The notes under the pieces were generated by a model, which ran no database searches, had not been told where the DNA came from, and saw only the letters and a program-made list of their open reading frames with translations. A program made the position numbers and the translations under genes. Shown one piece after another: positions 18,038 through 27,835 of a stretch of DNA of 64,000 bases. The first letter of the stretch is position 1, and every line of letters starts with the position of its first letter. This DNA comes from Hafnia alvei. Lineage in GTDB: Bacteria; Pseudomonadota; Gammaproteobacteria; Enterobacterales; Enterobacteriaceae. The stretch is from contig NZ_FMIQ01000037.1 of assembly GCF_900095695.1 (NCBI RefSeq), positions 16,748 to 80,747 on the forward strand. The letters are read 5' to 3'.

Positions 18038-19507
18038 TTAACACGCCGTTGATTTCAACGTGTGGGCAACGCTGTTCTTTGCTCCCCGTTCTAATAGCAT
18101 GGCATACGCGGCGTTTATCGCCTGCACAAACGCGGGATCCTGAGGTAAATCAGCGCCAAATATGGCCTCGAGTGAAAGCAATGCTGACACTCTTTCACAT
18201 CCTTCCGCTGAGTTTTGTACGCAGCGCTGAATATCAACCCGCAGCGGATCGCTAATCTCGATATGCTGCCCGCGTTCATCAATGCCGCCGACATAGCGCA
18301 TCCAGCCTGCGATGCCCAACGCAAGAAGTTCAAAGCGGGAGCCGCGTGCGAGATGCCAGCGTACAGAGTCGAGCATTCGCTGAGGAAGCTTTTGGCTGCC
18401 GTCCATCGCAATTTGCCACGTGCGGTGTTTGAGTGCCGTGTTTGAATAACGAGTGATAAGCGAATCGGCGTATGCCTGCAAATCCACGTTGGGAACGCTG
18501 AGCGTGGCTGCTTGTTCATTCAGCATCAGCGCCCGTGCAGCATGGCGATAGTTTTCATCCTGCATGCAGTCATTAATGTGTGCATAGCCCGCTAGATAGC
18601 CTAAATAGGCTAAAAACGAATGACTGCCGTTCAGCATGCGCAGCTTCATCTCTTCATAAGGCAACACGTTGCTTACCAGTTCTGCACCAACGCGTTCCCA
18701 AGCAGGGCGACCGGCGACAAAATTGTCTTCAATAACCCATTGCCTGAAGGGTTCGCAGGCGACGCCCGCGGGATCGCGTACGCCGAGTTGCAGTGCGATT
18801 TGATCGAGCGTTTCAGCGGTGACGGCAGGAACAATGCGATCGACCATGGTGGAAGGAAAGGTGACGTTTTGCTCGATCCATTTAGCCAGTTCCGGCGACT
18901 GCGCCGCCGCCAACCCGCAGATAACGTTGTGGGTAACATGCCCATTCTCTGGCATGTTATCGCATGACATTACCGTGAATGCAGGTAGGCCCAGCTCGCG
19001 CCGTTGAGCCAGAGCCGCAACGATAACGCCCGCTGCCGACTGTGGTTGCTGCGGATGTTGAATATCGTGCGCAATCAGCGGGTGCTCAAGATTAAGCATG
19101 CCGCTGGCGGGATAGTGACAATAGCCTTTCTCCGTAATCGTTAGGGAGACAATAGCTACGTCCGGCTGGCAAAGCATATCCATAACCCGATCCAATCCAT
19201 CAAGCTGAATATGCAACGCCTCTCGCACAATTCCCACGACGCGGCACTGCCAGTTTTGCGCCGACATTTCCGCTACGCTGAAGAGATTTTGCTGGTGGCG
19301 TAAATCGAGGATCTGTTGCTCGCCGCCGATAAGGTTAACTTCGCCATAGCCCCAATCGCTCTGGTGGTCGGCGGCTAATTGGTCGGCATAAACGGCCTGA
19401 TGAGCGCGTTGAAAAGCCCCGAACCCGAGATGAACGATGCGGGTTTTCAACTGTTCGCGAGAATAGTTGGGAACGATAGCGTTCGCATGAAGTAAGTCGT
19501 TTTTCAT
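18038..19507 (-). CDS. ydfI: YdfI, mannitol dehydrogenase-family (fructuronate reductase-like) oxidoreductase
   Basis: This is an NAD(P)-dependent polyol/sugar-acid dehydrogenase, closely similar to E. coli YdfI and related to UxuB. The N-terminal Rossmann part reads [18 protein letters not shown], and the family's [10 protein letters not shown] and substrate-domain [14 protein letters not shown] segments are present. The catalytic-type Lys lies in [19 protein letters not shown]. The start at 19507 matches the E. coli length (489 versus 486 aa), though no strong ribosome site precedes it; ATG 19519 or TTG 19558 are alternatives. In the rsp operon it could interconvert D-fructuronate and D-mannonate, ahead of RspA. 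The substrate is inferred from context. Confidence 0.88.
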   Translation of the reverse strand: MKNDLLHANAIVPNYSREQLKTRIVHLGFGAFQRAHQAVYADQLAADHQSDWGYGEVNLIGGEQQILDLRHQQNLFSVAEMSAQNWQCRVVGIVREALHIQLDGLDRVMDMLCQPDVAIVSLTITEKGYCHYPASGMLNLEHPLIAHDIQHPQQPQSAAGVIVAALAQRRELGLPAFTVMSCDNMPENGHVTHNVICGLAAAQSPELAKWIEQNVTFPSTMVDRIVPAVTAETLDQIALQLGVRDPAGVACEPFRQWVIEDNFVAGRPAWERVGAELVSNVLPYEEMKLRMLNGSHSFLAYLGYLAGYAHINDCMQDENYRHAARALMLNEQAATLSVPNVDLQAYADSLITRYSNTALKHRTWQIAMDGSQKLPQRMLDSVRWHLARGSRFELLALGIAGWMRYVGGIDERGQHIEISDPLRVDIQRCVQNSAEGCERVSALLSLEAIFGADLPQDPAFVQAINAAYAMLLERGAKNSVAHTLKSTAC

Positions 19508-19560
19508 CAATATGTCCATTAAGTCTGACAGAGATAAATTGGCCGCATTTTCCGGCAAGG

Positions 19561-20844
19561 TTAAACGTGGTTCATTACCGCGGGCGTAGAAGCTGCCGGA
19601 CGAATAACGAAGAACACCAGCAGCGCGCCCAGCGCTGCCACGCCGCCAGCCAAGATAAAGGCGCTGTCGAATTTACCGGTGTTTTGCACAATAAAACCGG
19701 TCACGATTGGCCCGACAATTCCTGACACGCTACCCACCAGATGAATAAAACCGCTGGCGCCACCGATACGTGATTTATGCACCACGTCTTGAATGATCGC
19801 CCAGTAAATCGATCCGGTGACATAGAGGAAGAAAATAGACACCGACATCAGGATCACCGCAGGAACCACTTGGCTGACCGTGCCCGCCAGCGCGACGCAG
19901 ATTGCGGCGGCCAATAGACAAACCACCAGTACAATTTTGCGCGACAGCAGCAGCTTGCCGGTGAGGCGGAATATCCAATCAGAGATAATGCCGCCCAAGG
20001 CTAGACCAATAAAACCAACGATCCAAGGAATGACCGTGGTGATGCTCATCTCTTTGATATTGAGACCGTGGGCCTGAACCAGATAGGACGGAAACCAGCT
20101 GAGAAAGAAAAACAGAATGTAGTTGTAGCAAAAGAAAGCAAACGCGGTGGCCAGAATGATGGGCTGCTTCATGTAAAACATCAGCGAATGACCCGGCTGC
20201 TGGTTGTTGTCCGTGTTCAACTCTTCACTTTTTTGCTGAGCGATCAGTGCACGTTCTTCCTGGCTGACATGGCGGTTTTTTTCCGGCGAATCTGAAGCGA
20301 TAAAGAACCAGATCAGCATCCAGACAATGCCGATGGCGCAGATAATCATAAACGCAGGACGCCAACCGAAAGCTAAGGCTAAATATCCCACGATAGGCCC
20401 CGCAACAGCGCCGCCGAGCGGAGAACCGGCGCTCAGTAAGCCCATAGCGGTTGCCGCTTGCTTGCGTGGAAACCAGCCGTTAATCATTTTGTTGGCCGAG
20501 GAGCAAATAGGGCCTTCGGCCATACCGAACAACACGCGCAGGATCAGCATGGAATAAAAGCCGGAGGCCAGCGCGGTAAAACCGCAGAAAATTGACCAAA
20601 GCCCCACCGCAACGCCGAGCACGACTAGCGGGCCAAACTTGTCGACGGCGAGGCCGCCGATGAAATTGAAGATGGCGTAACCGAAGAAAAAACTGCCAAA
20701 AATAATGCCGAACTGTTCAGCATTGAGCGATAAGTCTTGCTCGATCATCGGTAACGTAATTGACAGTGCAACACGATCTAAATAGTTGATCATGTAGACT
20801 AAAAACAGCAGAAACACGATAGTCCAACGTAAATTCTTAGCCAT
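19561..20844 (-). CDS. ACS-family MFS sugar-acid transporter of the rsp cluster
   Basis: This is a 427-aa, 12-span MFS permease of the anion:cation symporter (hexuronate/galactonate) type. It has the N-terminal [16 protein letters not shown] signature and the loop 2-3 [10 protein letters not shown] motif. The central [10 protein letters not shown] segment and [18 protein letters not shown] are also typical. The ATG at 20842-20844 follows GGGGTAG; the 23 residues upstream in frame are not typical. It lies between rspB and ydfI on the same strand. E. coli has the MHS-type transporter gene ydfJ at this place, so the transporter has been exchanged while the enzymes are conserved. It probably imports the hexonate degraded by RspB, YdfI and RspA. 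Confidence 0.88.
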   Translation of the reverse strand: MAKNLRWTIVFLLFLVYMINYLDRVALSITLPMIEQDLSLNAEQFGIIFGSFFFGYAIFNFIGGLAVDKFGPLVVLGVAVGLWSIFCGFTALASGFYSMLILRVLFGMAEGPICSSANKMINGWFPRKQAATAMGLLSAGSPLGGAVAGPIVGYLALAFGWRPAFMIICAIGIVWMLIWFFIASDSPEKNRHVSQEERALIAQQKSEELNTDNNQQPGHSLMFYMKQPIILATAFAFFCYNYILFFFLSWFPSYLVQAHGLNIKEMSITTVIPWIVGFIGLALGGIISDWIFRLTGKLLLSRKIVLVVCLLAAAICVALAGTVSQVVPAVILMSVSIFFLYVTGSIYWAIIQDVVHKSRIGGASGFIHLVGSVSGIVGPIVTGFIVQNTGKFDSAFILAGGVAALGALLVFFVIRPAASTPAVMNHV

Positions 20845-20967
20845 AACTACCCCACGCGGTACTTTTATCATTATGTTGTTGGGTGTGCGTCTGCCCATTT
20901 GTGGCAGACACACGTGTATTCCATTCTTTTGGATAAAAATTATTCGCTAAAATCTATTCACTAAAAT

Positions 20968-21987
20968 CTATTCGTTAAAATCTAAAAGCACCTTGCAACA
21001 GGTTTTCTGATCTTGTTCGAACAGAACGAGCGCATCGGTAACGCGCTCAAGTGGAAAGCTATGGGTGATCAGCTTTTCTGGATGGATTTTCTTTTCCTTC
21101 ATCCATTCAATAACCTGAGGAAAACGCGCGCTGTTGAGACGCGAGCTGAAGATTGAGATTTCCTTACTGGTAATGCTTTGCTGGTTGAGCACGCAAGGAT
21201 CGGAAGAGAATCCCATAATGCCAATGCGTGCGGCGGGAGAGGCCAGCGCAATAGCCTGAGGCAATATTGAAGGGTGGCAGGCTGCGTCAACGATAAGCGT
21301 CGGGCGAATGCCCTCCTGCTTTAATACTTCCGCTAAATCGAGATGGGTATTGTCGATGATGCGATCGGCACCGTTCGTCTGTGCCATTTGCAAACGCTCA
21401 GAAATACGGTCGGCGACAATAATGGTAGATACGCCATACACGCCGCGTAACGCTTGAATCACGGTTAGGCCCATTGGCCCCGCACCGTATACCAAGGCCA
21501 CATCGTTGGGCTGTGGTTTGAGCTGAGCACAAATATTAGCGGCAATGGTAAAGGGCTCAATCATGGTCGCTTCTGCTTCAGGAATGCTATCGGGGACGAC
21601 ATAAGCATTGCGCGCAGGCGCACAGGCATATTCACTGAACCCACCGTCGCGGTGTACGCCGATAACCTGCAACTCGGTGCAAACATTTGGCCGGCCAATG
21701 GAGCAAGGGTAGCAATGGCCGCAGCTGACAACGGGATCGATAACCACGCGTTCTCCTCGTCGGCTGGCGTCTACGCCTTCCCCCACGGCATCGATGATGC
21801 CGAAGAACTCATGACCAATAACGCGTGGATACTTGGCGAAAGGGTTATGCCCACGGAAAATATGCACGTCTGAGCCGCAGATCCCCGCGCGACGCACGCG
21901 AACTCTGACTTCACCCGTTGGTGGTTGTGGGATCGGGCGATCCTCAATCACCAGCTTTTCTGGTTGTTGAATAACGATGCTTTTCAT
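20968..21987 (-). CDS. rspB: RspB, zinc-dependent medium-chain dehydrogenase
   Basis: RspB is a medium-chain alcohol dehydrogenase, related to L-idonate/sorbitol dehydrogenases, that would oxidise a hexonate at C5. The 339-aa protein shows the catalytic zinc Cys (GICGSDVHI), GHEFFGIIDAVGEG, and the structural zinc loop C-x2-C-x7-C (GHCYPCSIGRPNVC). The NAD-binding motif is GAGPMG. It is highly similar to E. coli RspB. It starts 16 bases after rspA and is followed by the transporter and ydfI in one operon. Homologous rsp genes have been linked to L-gulonate use through fructuronate and mannonate; that role is assigned by analogy. Confidence 0.93.
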   Translation of the reverse strand: MKSIVIQQPEKLVIEDRPIPQPPTGEVRVRVRRAGICGSDVHIFRGHNPFAKYPRVIGHEFFGIIDAVGEGVDASRRGERVVIDPVVSCGHCYPCSIGRPNVCTELQVIGVHRDGGFSEYACAPARNAYVVPDSIPEAEATMIEPFTIAANICAQLKPQPNDVALVYGAGPMGLTVIQALRGVYGVSTIIVADRISERLQMAQTNGADRIIDNTHLDLAEVLKQEGIRPTLIVDAACHPSILPQAIALASPAARIGIMGFSSDPCVLNQQSITSKEISIFSSRLNSARFPQVIEWMKEKKIHPEKLITHSFPLERVTDALVLFEQDQKTCCKVLLDFNE

Positions 21988-22003
21988 TGGAAATTCCTCT
22001 CAG

Positions 22004-23218
22004 TTACCAATTCCACAACGTGCCATCTTCGAGGCGCGCAACGGGCAAATAGGCAGGCTCATACGGATATTTAGCCGCAAGTTTTTCATCGAATTCGATA
22101 CCTAGCCCAGGTTTGTCACCCGGATGCATGTAGCCGTTATCGAAGGTCCAGCTGTGTGGGAACACTTCCAGCATTTGCTCGGAATAGCCCATGTATTCCT
22201 GAACGCCAAAATTAGGCACCCACAGATCAAAATGCAGCGCGGCAGCCATGCAAATTGGAGAGAGATCGGAAGGGCCGTGAGAGCCGGTGCGAACCTGATA
22301 CAACGCGGCAAAATCAGCAATACGGCGCATACCGGTGATGCCGCCCGCATGGGTAATGGTGGTGCGAATATAATCTATCAGCTGTTCTTCAATCAGCTGT
22401 TTACAGTCCCAGATGCTGTTGAATACTTCACCCACGGCGATGGGCGTAACCGTGTGCTGGCGGATCAAACGGAAGCATTCCTGATTTTCCGCAGGCGTTG
22501 GATCTTCCATCCAGAACAGACGGTAGTCTTCAATGCTCTTGCCAAAACGTGCGGCTTCGATCGGCGTGAGGCGGTGATGCATGTCGTGCAGCAGATGTTC
22601 GTCAAAGCCAAAACGGTCGCGGACGGCGGCGAATAACTTCGGGGTAAAATCGAGATATTTTTCCGTTGACCATAGCTGCTCTTCTGGCCAATTGCCCTTG
22701 GTGGCAGGTTCATAGGCCAGACCTTTGCCTTTGGACATCCCATAGGTGGTTTTCATACCTGGTACGCCGCACTGCACGCGAATAGCTTTAAAGCCCAGCT
22801 CTTTGTGTTTGGCGTAATCTTCCAACACGTCATCCAGCGAGTGGCCGGTGGTGTGGCAGTAAACCATCACACCTTCGCGGGATGCGCCGCCGAGCAGTTG
22901 ATACAACGGCATGTTGGCGGCTTTGGCTTTGATATCCCATAACGCCATATCAACGGCAGAAATGGCTGACATCGTGACGGGGCCGCGACGCCAATAAGCG
23001 CCCTTATAGAAAAACTGCCAAATATCTTCGATCCTATGCGCGTCGCGTCCGATCAGCTGTGGGCAAACGTGATCTTGTAAATAGGAAGCCACCGGCAATT
23101 CACGCCCGTTAAGCGTTGCGTCTCCGATGCCGGTTAGCCCGTCGTCGGTGGTGATTTTCAGCGTGACAAAATTACGTCCTGGACAGGTAACAAATACTTT
23201 AGCTTTAACAATCTTCAT
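22004..23218 (-). CDS. rspA: RspA, mannonate dehydratase-family enzyme (enolase superfamily)
   Basis: RspA dehydrates D-mannonate, or a related aldonate, to 2-keto-3-deoxygluconate with a Mg-enolate mechanism. The 404-aa protein is nearly identical in layout to E. coli RspA: the capping domain ([20 protein letters not shown]), [38 protein letters not shown] and a conserved tail ending EDGTLWNW. It is the first gene of the rspA-rspB-transporter-ydfI operon. A promoter with -35 TTGTAT and -10 TATGTT at 17-bp spacing lies upstream on the minus strand near 23286-23314. The palindrome ATACaaGTAT at 23302-23311 overlaps the -35. Family members of this subgroup are slow dehydratases, so the main physiological substrate is uncertain. 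Confidence 0.95.
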   Translation of the reverse strand: MKIVKAKVFVTCPGRNFVTLKITTDDGLTGIGDATLNGRELPVASYLQDHVCPQLIGRDAHRIEDIWQFFYKGAYWRRGPVTMSAISAVDMALWDIKAKAANMPLYQLLGGASREGVMVYCHTTGHSLDDVLEDYAKHKELGFKAIRVQCGVPGMKTTYGMSKGKGLAYEPATKGNWPEEQLWSTEKYLDFTPKLFAAVRDRFGFDEHLLHDMHHRLTPIEAARFGKSIEDYRLFWMEDPTPAENQECFRLIRQHTVTPIAVGEVFNSIWDCKQLIEEQLIDYIRTTITHAGGITGMRRIADFAALYQVRTGSHGPSDLSPICMAAALHFDLWVPNFGVQEYMGYSEQMLEVFPHSWTFDNGYMHPGDKPGLGIEFDEKLAAKYPYEPAYLPVARLEDGTLWNW

Positions 23219-23285
23219 CGTTGAATTTCCTTAGCGCGGATTTTTCTCTGCTTGGAATGTGACCTTAATGATGACGGAAACATAA

Positions 23286-23314
23286 ACCTGACATAACTAC
23301 CATACAAGTATAAT
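23286..23314 (-). promoter_or_regulatory. Candidate rspA promoter with overlapping palindrome
   Basis: On the minus strand TTGTAT and TATGTT are 17 bases apart. ATAC-AA-GTAT (23302-23311) overlaps the -35 and could be an RspR operator. No experimental or alignment support is available here. Confidence 0.4.
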
Positions 23315-23445
23315 GATCGAAATTTGCCCGATGAGATCACGGTTTTAGCTGAGGAAGAAAAATGAAAGGTGCGTAGAGAGTGCCCCTCCTAAATAGGGAA
23401 GGGCAGGGTGAAAATTAGAGAAAATTAGGGCTTTTTACGGCCTTA

Positions 23446-24345
23446 TTAGCCAATCAGTGGGCAGTTTGGCGGCAGACGCAGGCTGATGGCATCGGGTTCG
23501 ATTTCAATGCGAAAATGCTTGGCGCTCAAGGGCTCGCCGTCCAGATTGAGCGTCATTTCATGAGGTGAGGTAATTTCTAACCACGGCAACGAGGCCTCAA
23601 TGACGTTTTTATTGCTTTCGCCTTTGAGCAGGCTTTCTAGCAGCGCGGGCAGCAGCTCATCAGAGGTTAAAACGCGCAGATCCAGTTTTCCATCATTGAT
23701 TAAGGCCTCGGGGCACAACGGCTGCCCACCACCTGCTTGACGGCCATTGCCGATGGCAACCACCAGCGCATTGCCTTCCCAATGGAAATCAGGGCCGGAA
23801 ATCTGGCAAAAATCAGCCTTGAGCGTATCCATTCGCAGAATCCCATGTAGGAAATAAGAGGCCCCACCGAGAATGGATTTTAATTTCTCAGGCGTTTCGG
23901 TAGTGATTTTGGTGCCGAATCCGCCGGTCGCCATATTGATAAAAACGCGTTTATCGTTGATGCGGGCAAAGTCGATCGCTACTGCGCGCCCTTGCAAAGC
24001 GAGTTGTAGCGCCGCCTGAGGTTCTTCAGGAATTAAACAGGCGGTAGCAAAATCATTGGCTGTGCCAAGCGGTAACACGGCTAAGACAGGGCGGGAGGAT
24101 TCACTGTGTTGGCTCAGCGCATCAGACACTTCGTTAATGGTGCCATCGCCGCCGCCGGCCACAATCGTTTCGACGCCGAGCTCTACGGCCTCCGCCACAT
24201 AGCGTTTAGCGTCACCATGTTCCCACGTCACGCGTACATGCAGGGTATTTCCCGCGGTGCGCAACCCGTCAATCGCTTCACGTACGTCCTGATTGCCGGC
24301 GCCTTTGCCGTTCAAGATAACTAACGCGGAGTGTAATTGATGCAT
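23446..24345 (-). CDS. yegS: YegS, lipid kinase
   Basis: YegS is a cytosolic diacylglycerol-kinase-fold enzyme that phosphorylates lipids such as phosphatidylglycerol in vitro. The 299-aa protein has the nucleotide-binding GGGDGT motif at residues 64-69 and [10 protein letters not shown]. The family segments [21 protein letters not shown] and [20 protein letters not shown] are both present, and the NLDGEPL motif lies near the C-terminus. It closely matches E. coli YegS along its length. It stands alone. The physiological substrate is not settled in the family. Confidence 0.95.
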   Translation of the reverse strand: MHQLHSALVILNGKGAGNQDVREAIDGLRTAGNTLHVRVTWEHGDAKRYVAEAVELGVETIVAGGGDGTINEVSDALSQHSESSRPVLAVLPLGTANDFATACLIPEEPQAALQLALQGRAVAIDFARINDKRVFINMATGGFGTKITTETPEKLKSILGGASYFLHGILRMDTLKADFCQISGPDFHWEGNALVVAIGNGRQAGGGQPLCPEALINDGKLDLRVLTSDELLPALLESLLKGESNKNVIEASLPWLEITSPHEMTLNLDGEPLSAKHFRIEIEPDAISLRLPPNCPLIG

Positions 24346-24784
24346 GTGTTTTCTCCTGAAGGGGTAAAAATACTAATTCTTACATTGTTATAACATAGAT
24401 ATTCATCCTGTTTTACCTGTATGAATTGCATTCATCAATGAATATTAATGAAACCGCTCTCATCGGGAAATATAACGTAATAAATGACGCTGAAAGGTTT
24501 CAGTTGAAAGGAATAAATGAATTGATTAAATATAAAATTAACTTTAATTAAGTAAAATGATTAATTAAAAGCTTAATAAGCCATTTCCTGATTTCTAGGT
24601 TATTTAAAATTATCTAGATATCGGATGCGATAATCTGAAAAATAAATTAATTTACCAAAGTAACTATCATGTAACATATTGATTGTAAAAGGGCAGGTAT
24701 TTTTCTGTGCGGTGGTGAGTAAATAAGGAATAGAAAGATTAACGAATTTAAATAGTTGACTTAGGGGATTATAAAACGTTGAGT
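24346..24784. other. A+T-rich non-coding stretch
   Basis: From the yegS start to the cyaR terminator there is no open frame of note and no recognisable gene. The sequence is strongly A+T-rich (24480-24780). It may be a curved or H-NS-binding region. Apart from possible yegS promoter elements I see nothing specific in it. Confidence 0.5.
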
Positions 24785-24864
24785 AAAAAAGAAAACCAGC
24801 CCAAGGGAGATTGGGCTGGCAAGGAGGTGGTTCCTAGTATTGCTTTTTCGTTATATCTTTTTGC
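24785..24864 (-). ncRNA. cyaR: CyaR small regulatory RNA
   Basis: On the minus strand the sequence contains the CyaR regulatory core AGGAACCACCTCCTT, then a terminator stem CCAGCCCAA-tctccc-TTGGGCTGG and a T-rich tail. In E. coli CyaR the same core is followed by a stem with the same TCTCCC loop; only the stem pairs differ, and they co-vary. CyaR is an Hfq-dependent repressor of ompX, luxS, nadE and others through that core. The 5' end is set near 24864 from the GGCAAAAAG start, with -10 TATTAT at 24871-24876. The location just downstream of trhP (yegQ) on the same strand is the same as in E. coli. The stem forms a second terminator in this intergenic region. Confidence 0.93.
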
Positions 24865-24897
24865 CACTCAATAATATCTATATACGATAAGTTTAAG

Positions 24898-24913
24898 TGT
24901 GATCTTAATCTTA
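24898..24913 (-). promoter_or_regulatory. CRP site of cyaR
   Basis: Read on the plus strand it is TGTGA-N6-TCTTA: the left half-site is perfect (AAGTGTGATCT) and the right half is degenerate. The centre (24905.5) is 41.5 bases from the predicted cyaR +1, a class II position. CyaR is known to be CRP-activated. Confidence 0.65.
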
Positions 24914-24940
24914 TATTCGGAATATTAAGTACAAAAAGAG

Positions 24941-24980
24941 ATAAAAAAAAGCGCAGCTTATAAGAAATAAGCTACGCCTA
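24941..24980 (-). terminator. trhP terminator
   Basis: On the minus strand GCGTAGCTTA / TAAGCTGCGC (one mismatch) is followed by T8, just after the trhP stop and ahead of the cyaR promoter. Confidence 0.85.
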
Positions 24981-24998
24981 GGCGTTTAGCGGGCCGAA

Positions 24999-26369
24999 TT
25001 ACGCTGGTGTATGCGGATTGCGCGTATCGGTGCCTGCCAAATTACGCATCAATAGCGCGAATTCAAGATCCAAATCTTCAGGAACAGGGATATAGACAAT
25101 ATGCCCGTCTCCCGGCGCGACTTGAGTTGGCTCGCCTTTCTTGTTTTGCATCGCTTCAAGCGTGAACTGCACGTTGCCTTTTGGCGTCATCATTTCAACG
25201 CTGTCGCCTAATGAGAACTTATTCTTCACCAAGACTTCGGCATAACCCTCGCGGCGTGCTCCTGTCAGTTCGCCAACAAACTGCTGGCGATCGGATACAG
25301 AATAGCCATAGTCGTAGTTCTGTTGATCTTCGTGCACGTGGCGACGCAGGAAACCTTCGGTATAGCCACGGTGCGCTAATGCTTCCAGCGTGGTGAGCAA
25401 CGTTGGGTCGAGCGGTTTACCCGCCACTGCGTCATCAATCGCGCGGCGGTATACCTGAGCGGTACGAGCGACGTAGTAGAAGGACTTAGTACGACCTTCA
25501 ATTTTCAATGAATGAACGCCCATTTGGGTCAGTCGCTCAACGTGCTGAATCGCACGCAGGTCCTTGGAGTTCATGATGTAGGTGCCGTGCTCGTCTTCGA
25601 ATGCGCTCATGTATTCGCCCGGGCGCATCGCTTCTTCTAACATAAAGACTTTATCGGTCGGTGCGCCGATACCCAGCGTTGGCTCAGCGGGGACTTCGGT
25701 AACAGGGATCGGTTCATGAACGTGAACGATATTGCCGACGGTATCTTCTTTGCCTTCCTGAACTTTATATTCCCAACGGCAGGCGTTGGTGCAGGTGCCC
25801 TGATTAGGGTCACGCTTGTTGATATAGCCGGAAAGCAGGCAGCGGCCAGAATAGGCCATGCACAGTGCGCCATGCACAAAGATTTCAAGCTCCATATCAG
25901 GAACCTGCTGGCGAATTTCTTCAATTTCTTCCAGAGAAAGCTCGCGCGACAGGATCACGCGGGTCAGCCCCATTTGCTTCCAGAATTTTACCGTCGCCCA
26001 GTTAACCGCGTTTGCCTGTACTGAAAGATGAATTGCCATCTCAGGGAAGGCTTCGCGCACCATGGAAATCAATCCCGGATCGGACATAATCAGCGCGTCC
26101 GGCCCCATTTCGATAACCGGTTTGAGGTCACGTAGGAAGGTTTTCAATTTGGCATTGTGCGGCGCGATATTCACCACCACGTAGAATTTTTTACCCAGCG
26201 CATGTGCTTCATTGATGCCGAGGGCGAGGTTCTCATGGTTGAATTCGTTGTTGCGAACACGCAGGCTGTAACGAGGTTGACCGGCATAAACAGCATCAGC
26301 GCCATAGGCGAACGCATAGCGCATGTTTTTCAGCGTACCGGCCGGAGAGAGTAATTCCGGAGTAAACAT
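24999..26369 (-). CDS. trhP: TrhP (YegQ), tRNA U34 hydroxylation protein of the U32 family
   Basis: TrhP makes 5-hydroxyuridine at the wobble position of several tRNAs with prephenate as a co-reactant. It resembles U32 'collagenase-like' peptidases but acts in RNA modification. The 456-aa protein has the U32 start (MFTPELLSPAGTLKNMRYAF, AYGADAVYAG). The U32 signature region reads ELEIFVHGALCMAYSGRCLLSG, followed by CTNACRWEY; its cysteines are likely Fe-S ligands. The ATG at 26367-26369 is chosen because homology starts there, although the frame opens 46 codons earlier. It is followed by cyaR, as in E. coli. Confidence 0.95.
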   Translation of the reverse strand: MFTPELLSPAGTLKNMRYAFAYGADAVYAGQPRYSLRVRNNEFNHENLALGINEAHALGKKFYVVVNIAPHNAKLKTFLRDLKPVIEMGPDALIMSDPGLISMVREAFPEMAIHLSVQANAVNWATVKFWKQMGLTRVILSRELSLEEIEEIRQQVPDMELEIFVHGALCMAYSGRCLLSGYINKRDPNQGTCTNACRWEYKVQEGKEDTVGNIVHVHEPIPVTEVPAEPTLGIGAPTDKVFMLEEAMRPGEYMSAFEDEHGTYIMNSKDLRAIQHVERLTQMGVHSLKIEGRTKSFYYVARTAQVYRRAIDDAVAGKPLDPTLLTTLEALAHRGYTEGFLRRHVHEDQQNYDYGYSVSDRQQFVGELTGARREGYAEVLVKNKFSLGDSVEMMTPKGNVQFTLEAMQNKKGEPTQVAPGDGHIVYIPVPEDLDLEFALLMRNLAGTDTRNPHTPA

Positions 26370-26472
26370 AGGTTTGTATTTCTCTTTAAAGGTCTGATCA
26401 CAAGTCAGTCTGTACCTGTAGGTACAGTGAAGGCGGGCATTATAGAGGGTTCGGCGAGGGAGCACAATGAAT

Positions 26473-26496
26473 GTGGGGGCATTGGGTTGCCCCCGC
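26473..26496. other. Hairpin after yegP
   Basis: GTGGGGGCA / TGCCCCCGC forms a strong stem just downstream of the yegP stop. There is no T run, so it may be a mixed terminator or an RNA-stabilising hairpin. Confidence 0.5.
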
Positions 26497-26503
26497 AAGA
26501 TAA

Positions 26504-26845
26504 TCACCCGTGCGTCAAATCTCTGATATCCGTCGTTGCGCCGTTTTTCACCACCGACTGGATCCCTTTTCGTGCGGCGCTCTCAGAGCTATACATTTCA
26601 CTGGTGCCGATCACCTGATGATTCTTTGCTTTGAGAATGAAATAGGGCTGATCGCTGCTGCTGTTTTTGATCTCAAACTGCGCTTCATCGGGGGAGTTTG
26701 ACTGTACCGATGCGATGCCGTTGTCAGCAGATGCCTTACTGGCATACATTTCGCTGGAAAGAATAATCTCTCCATTGCTGGCTTTTAGATTGAAGTGGAA
26801 CTGTCCGTTCTTCGCTTTTTTGATTTCGTAATAGCCGATTGCCAT
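26504..26845 (-). CDS. yegP: YegP, DUF1508 tandem-repeat protein
   Basis: This is a small (113 aa) soluble protein made of two DUF1508 repeats (about residues 8-56 and 58-107). Each has the pattern F-x-L-K-A-x-N-x-x-[IV]-[IL]-x-[ST]-SEMY followed by A-x-x-GI-x-SV. Both SEMY motifs are intact. The function is not established; the family has been loosely tied to stress. It sits between trhP and baeR, as in E. coli, and is probably its own unit. A clear promoter was not identified. Confidence 0.93.
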   Translation of the reverse strand: MAIGYYEIKKAKNGQFHFNLKASNGEIILSSEMYASKASADNGIASVQSNSPDEAQFEIKNSSSDQPYFILKAKNHQVIGTSEMYSSESAARKGIQSVVKNGATTDIRDLTHG

Positions 26846-27045
26846 GGGTATCTCCTAAATCTATCCCCGCCATACTTTAAGCTGCGTCAGCGTTAGCCGC
26901 GCTCGCAACGTGAATAATGACGGATAAGTTTTGCAGTGATTAACTGCGTCAATGAGAGTGAGATGGATGCCGTTTACGCTGAATAAATCAGGATAAGTAT
27001 AGACAATGGCTGGATATTTGCAGGCATTTACCTGATTGGAGGAAG

Positions 27046-27080
27046 ATAAGAAAGGGCGCTCCCGCGGCAGGCACGGGAGC
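27046..27080 (-). terminator. Terminator of the mdtABCD-baeSR operon
   Basis: On the minus strand GCTCCCG / CGGGAGC is followed by GCCCTTTCTT, about 14 bases after the baeR stop. Confidence 0.75.
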
Positions 27081-27093
27081 GGTGATGGCGATT

Positions 27094-27825
27094 TTACAGC
27101 ACTTTACACGGTGCGCCTTCCCAGCGATAACCGATGCCGTAAACCGAGCGAATAAACGGCTCGCCGTTTTCGAGCTGCTCCAACTTACGGCGTAAGTTTT
27201 TAATGTGGCTATCGACGGTGCGGTCGGTGACGACGCGATAATCATCGTATAGATGATTGAGCAGTTGCTCGCGCGAAAGCACGGTGCCGGGCTGTGTCGC
27301 CAGCGTTTTCAATAGCCGAAATTCAGCCGGCGTTAAATCTAGCAGCTGATCTTTAAAACTGGCCTGATAGCGGTTTTCATCGATGATCAGAACCGGTTCG
27401 GCGTTCGCTTCATTTTGGCGTACGCAGCGACGTAAAATGGTTTTGACGCGCGCCACGACTTCACGCGGGCTGTAGGGCTTGCAGATATAGTCATCGGCGC
27501 CAATTTCCAGCCCCAGCAGGCGGTCTATTTCTTCAATTTTCGCCGTTACCATCACAATCGGCACATCAGAGAAGCGACGGATTTCGCGGCACAGCGTTAG
27601 ACCATCGGTGCCGGGCAGCATTAAGTCCAGCAGAATTAAATCCGGTGGCGTTTGATGGACATAGGGCAATACCTGATTTCCATCTGCTAGCAAGTGGGGC
27701 TGATATCCGCCTGCGGTTAGATAGTCGATCAGCAGTTGTCCTAGCTTGGGTTCATCTTCGACGATCAACACGCGTTGTCCTGCGGGGTCAACGTCCATGA
27801 TTCCAGCAATACTGTTCATACCCAT
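27094..27825 (-). CDS. baeR: BaeR, envelope-stress response regulator
   Basis: BaeR is an OmpR/PhoB-type regulator that, when phosphorylated by BaeS, induces mdtABCD, spy and acrD. The 243-aa protein has a receiver domain (phospho-Asp67 in [11 protein letters not shown]; Lys in [14 protein letters not shown]) and a winged-helix domain ([45 protein letters not shown]). Two ATGs are possible: 27823-27825 and 27817-27819. The first is better placed behind GAGGAAGG and is used. It is 10 bases after baeS in the same operon. Confidence 0.96.
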   Translation of the reverse strand: MGMNSIAGIMDVDPAGQRVLIVEDEPKLGQLLIDYLTAGGYQPHLLADGNQVLPYVHQTPPDLILLDLMLPGTDGLTLCREIRRFSDVPIVMVTAKIEEIDRLLGLEIGADDYICKPYSPREVVARVKTILRRCVRQNEANAEPVLIIDENRYQASFKDQLLDLTPAEFRLLKTLATQPGTVLSREQLLNHLYDDYRVVTDRTVDSHIKNLRRKLEQLENGEPFIRSVYGIGYRWEGAPCKVL

Positions 27826-27835
27826 TACCTTCCTC

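Noticed and set aside
24480..24780. Possible gene or origin in the A+T-rich gap after yegS
   Set aside because: No open frame, no DnaA-box cluster and no repeated units were seen.
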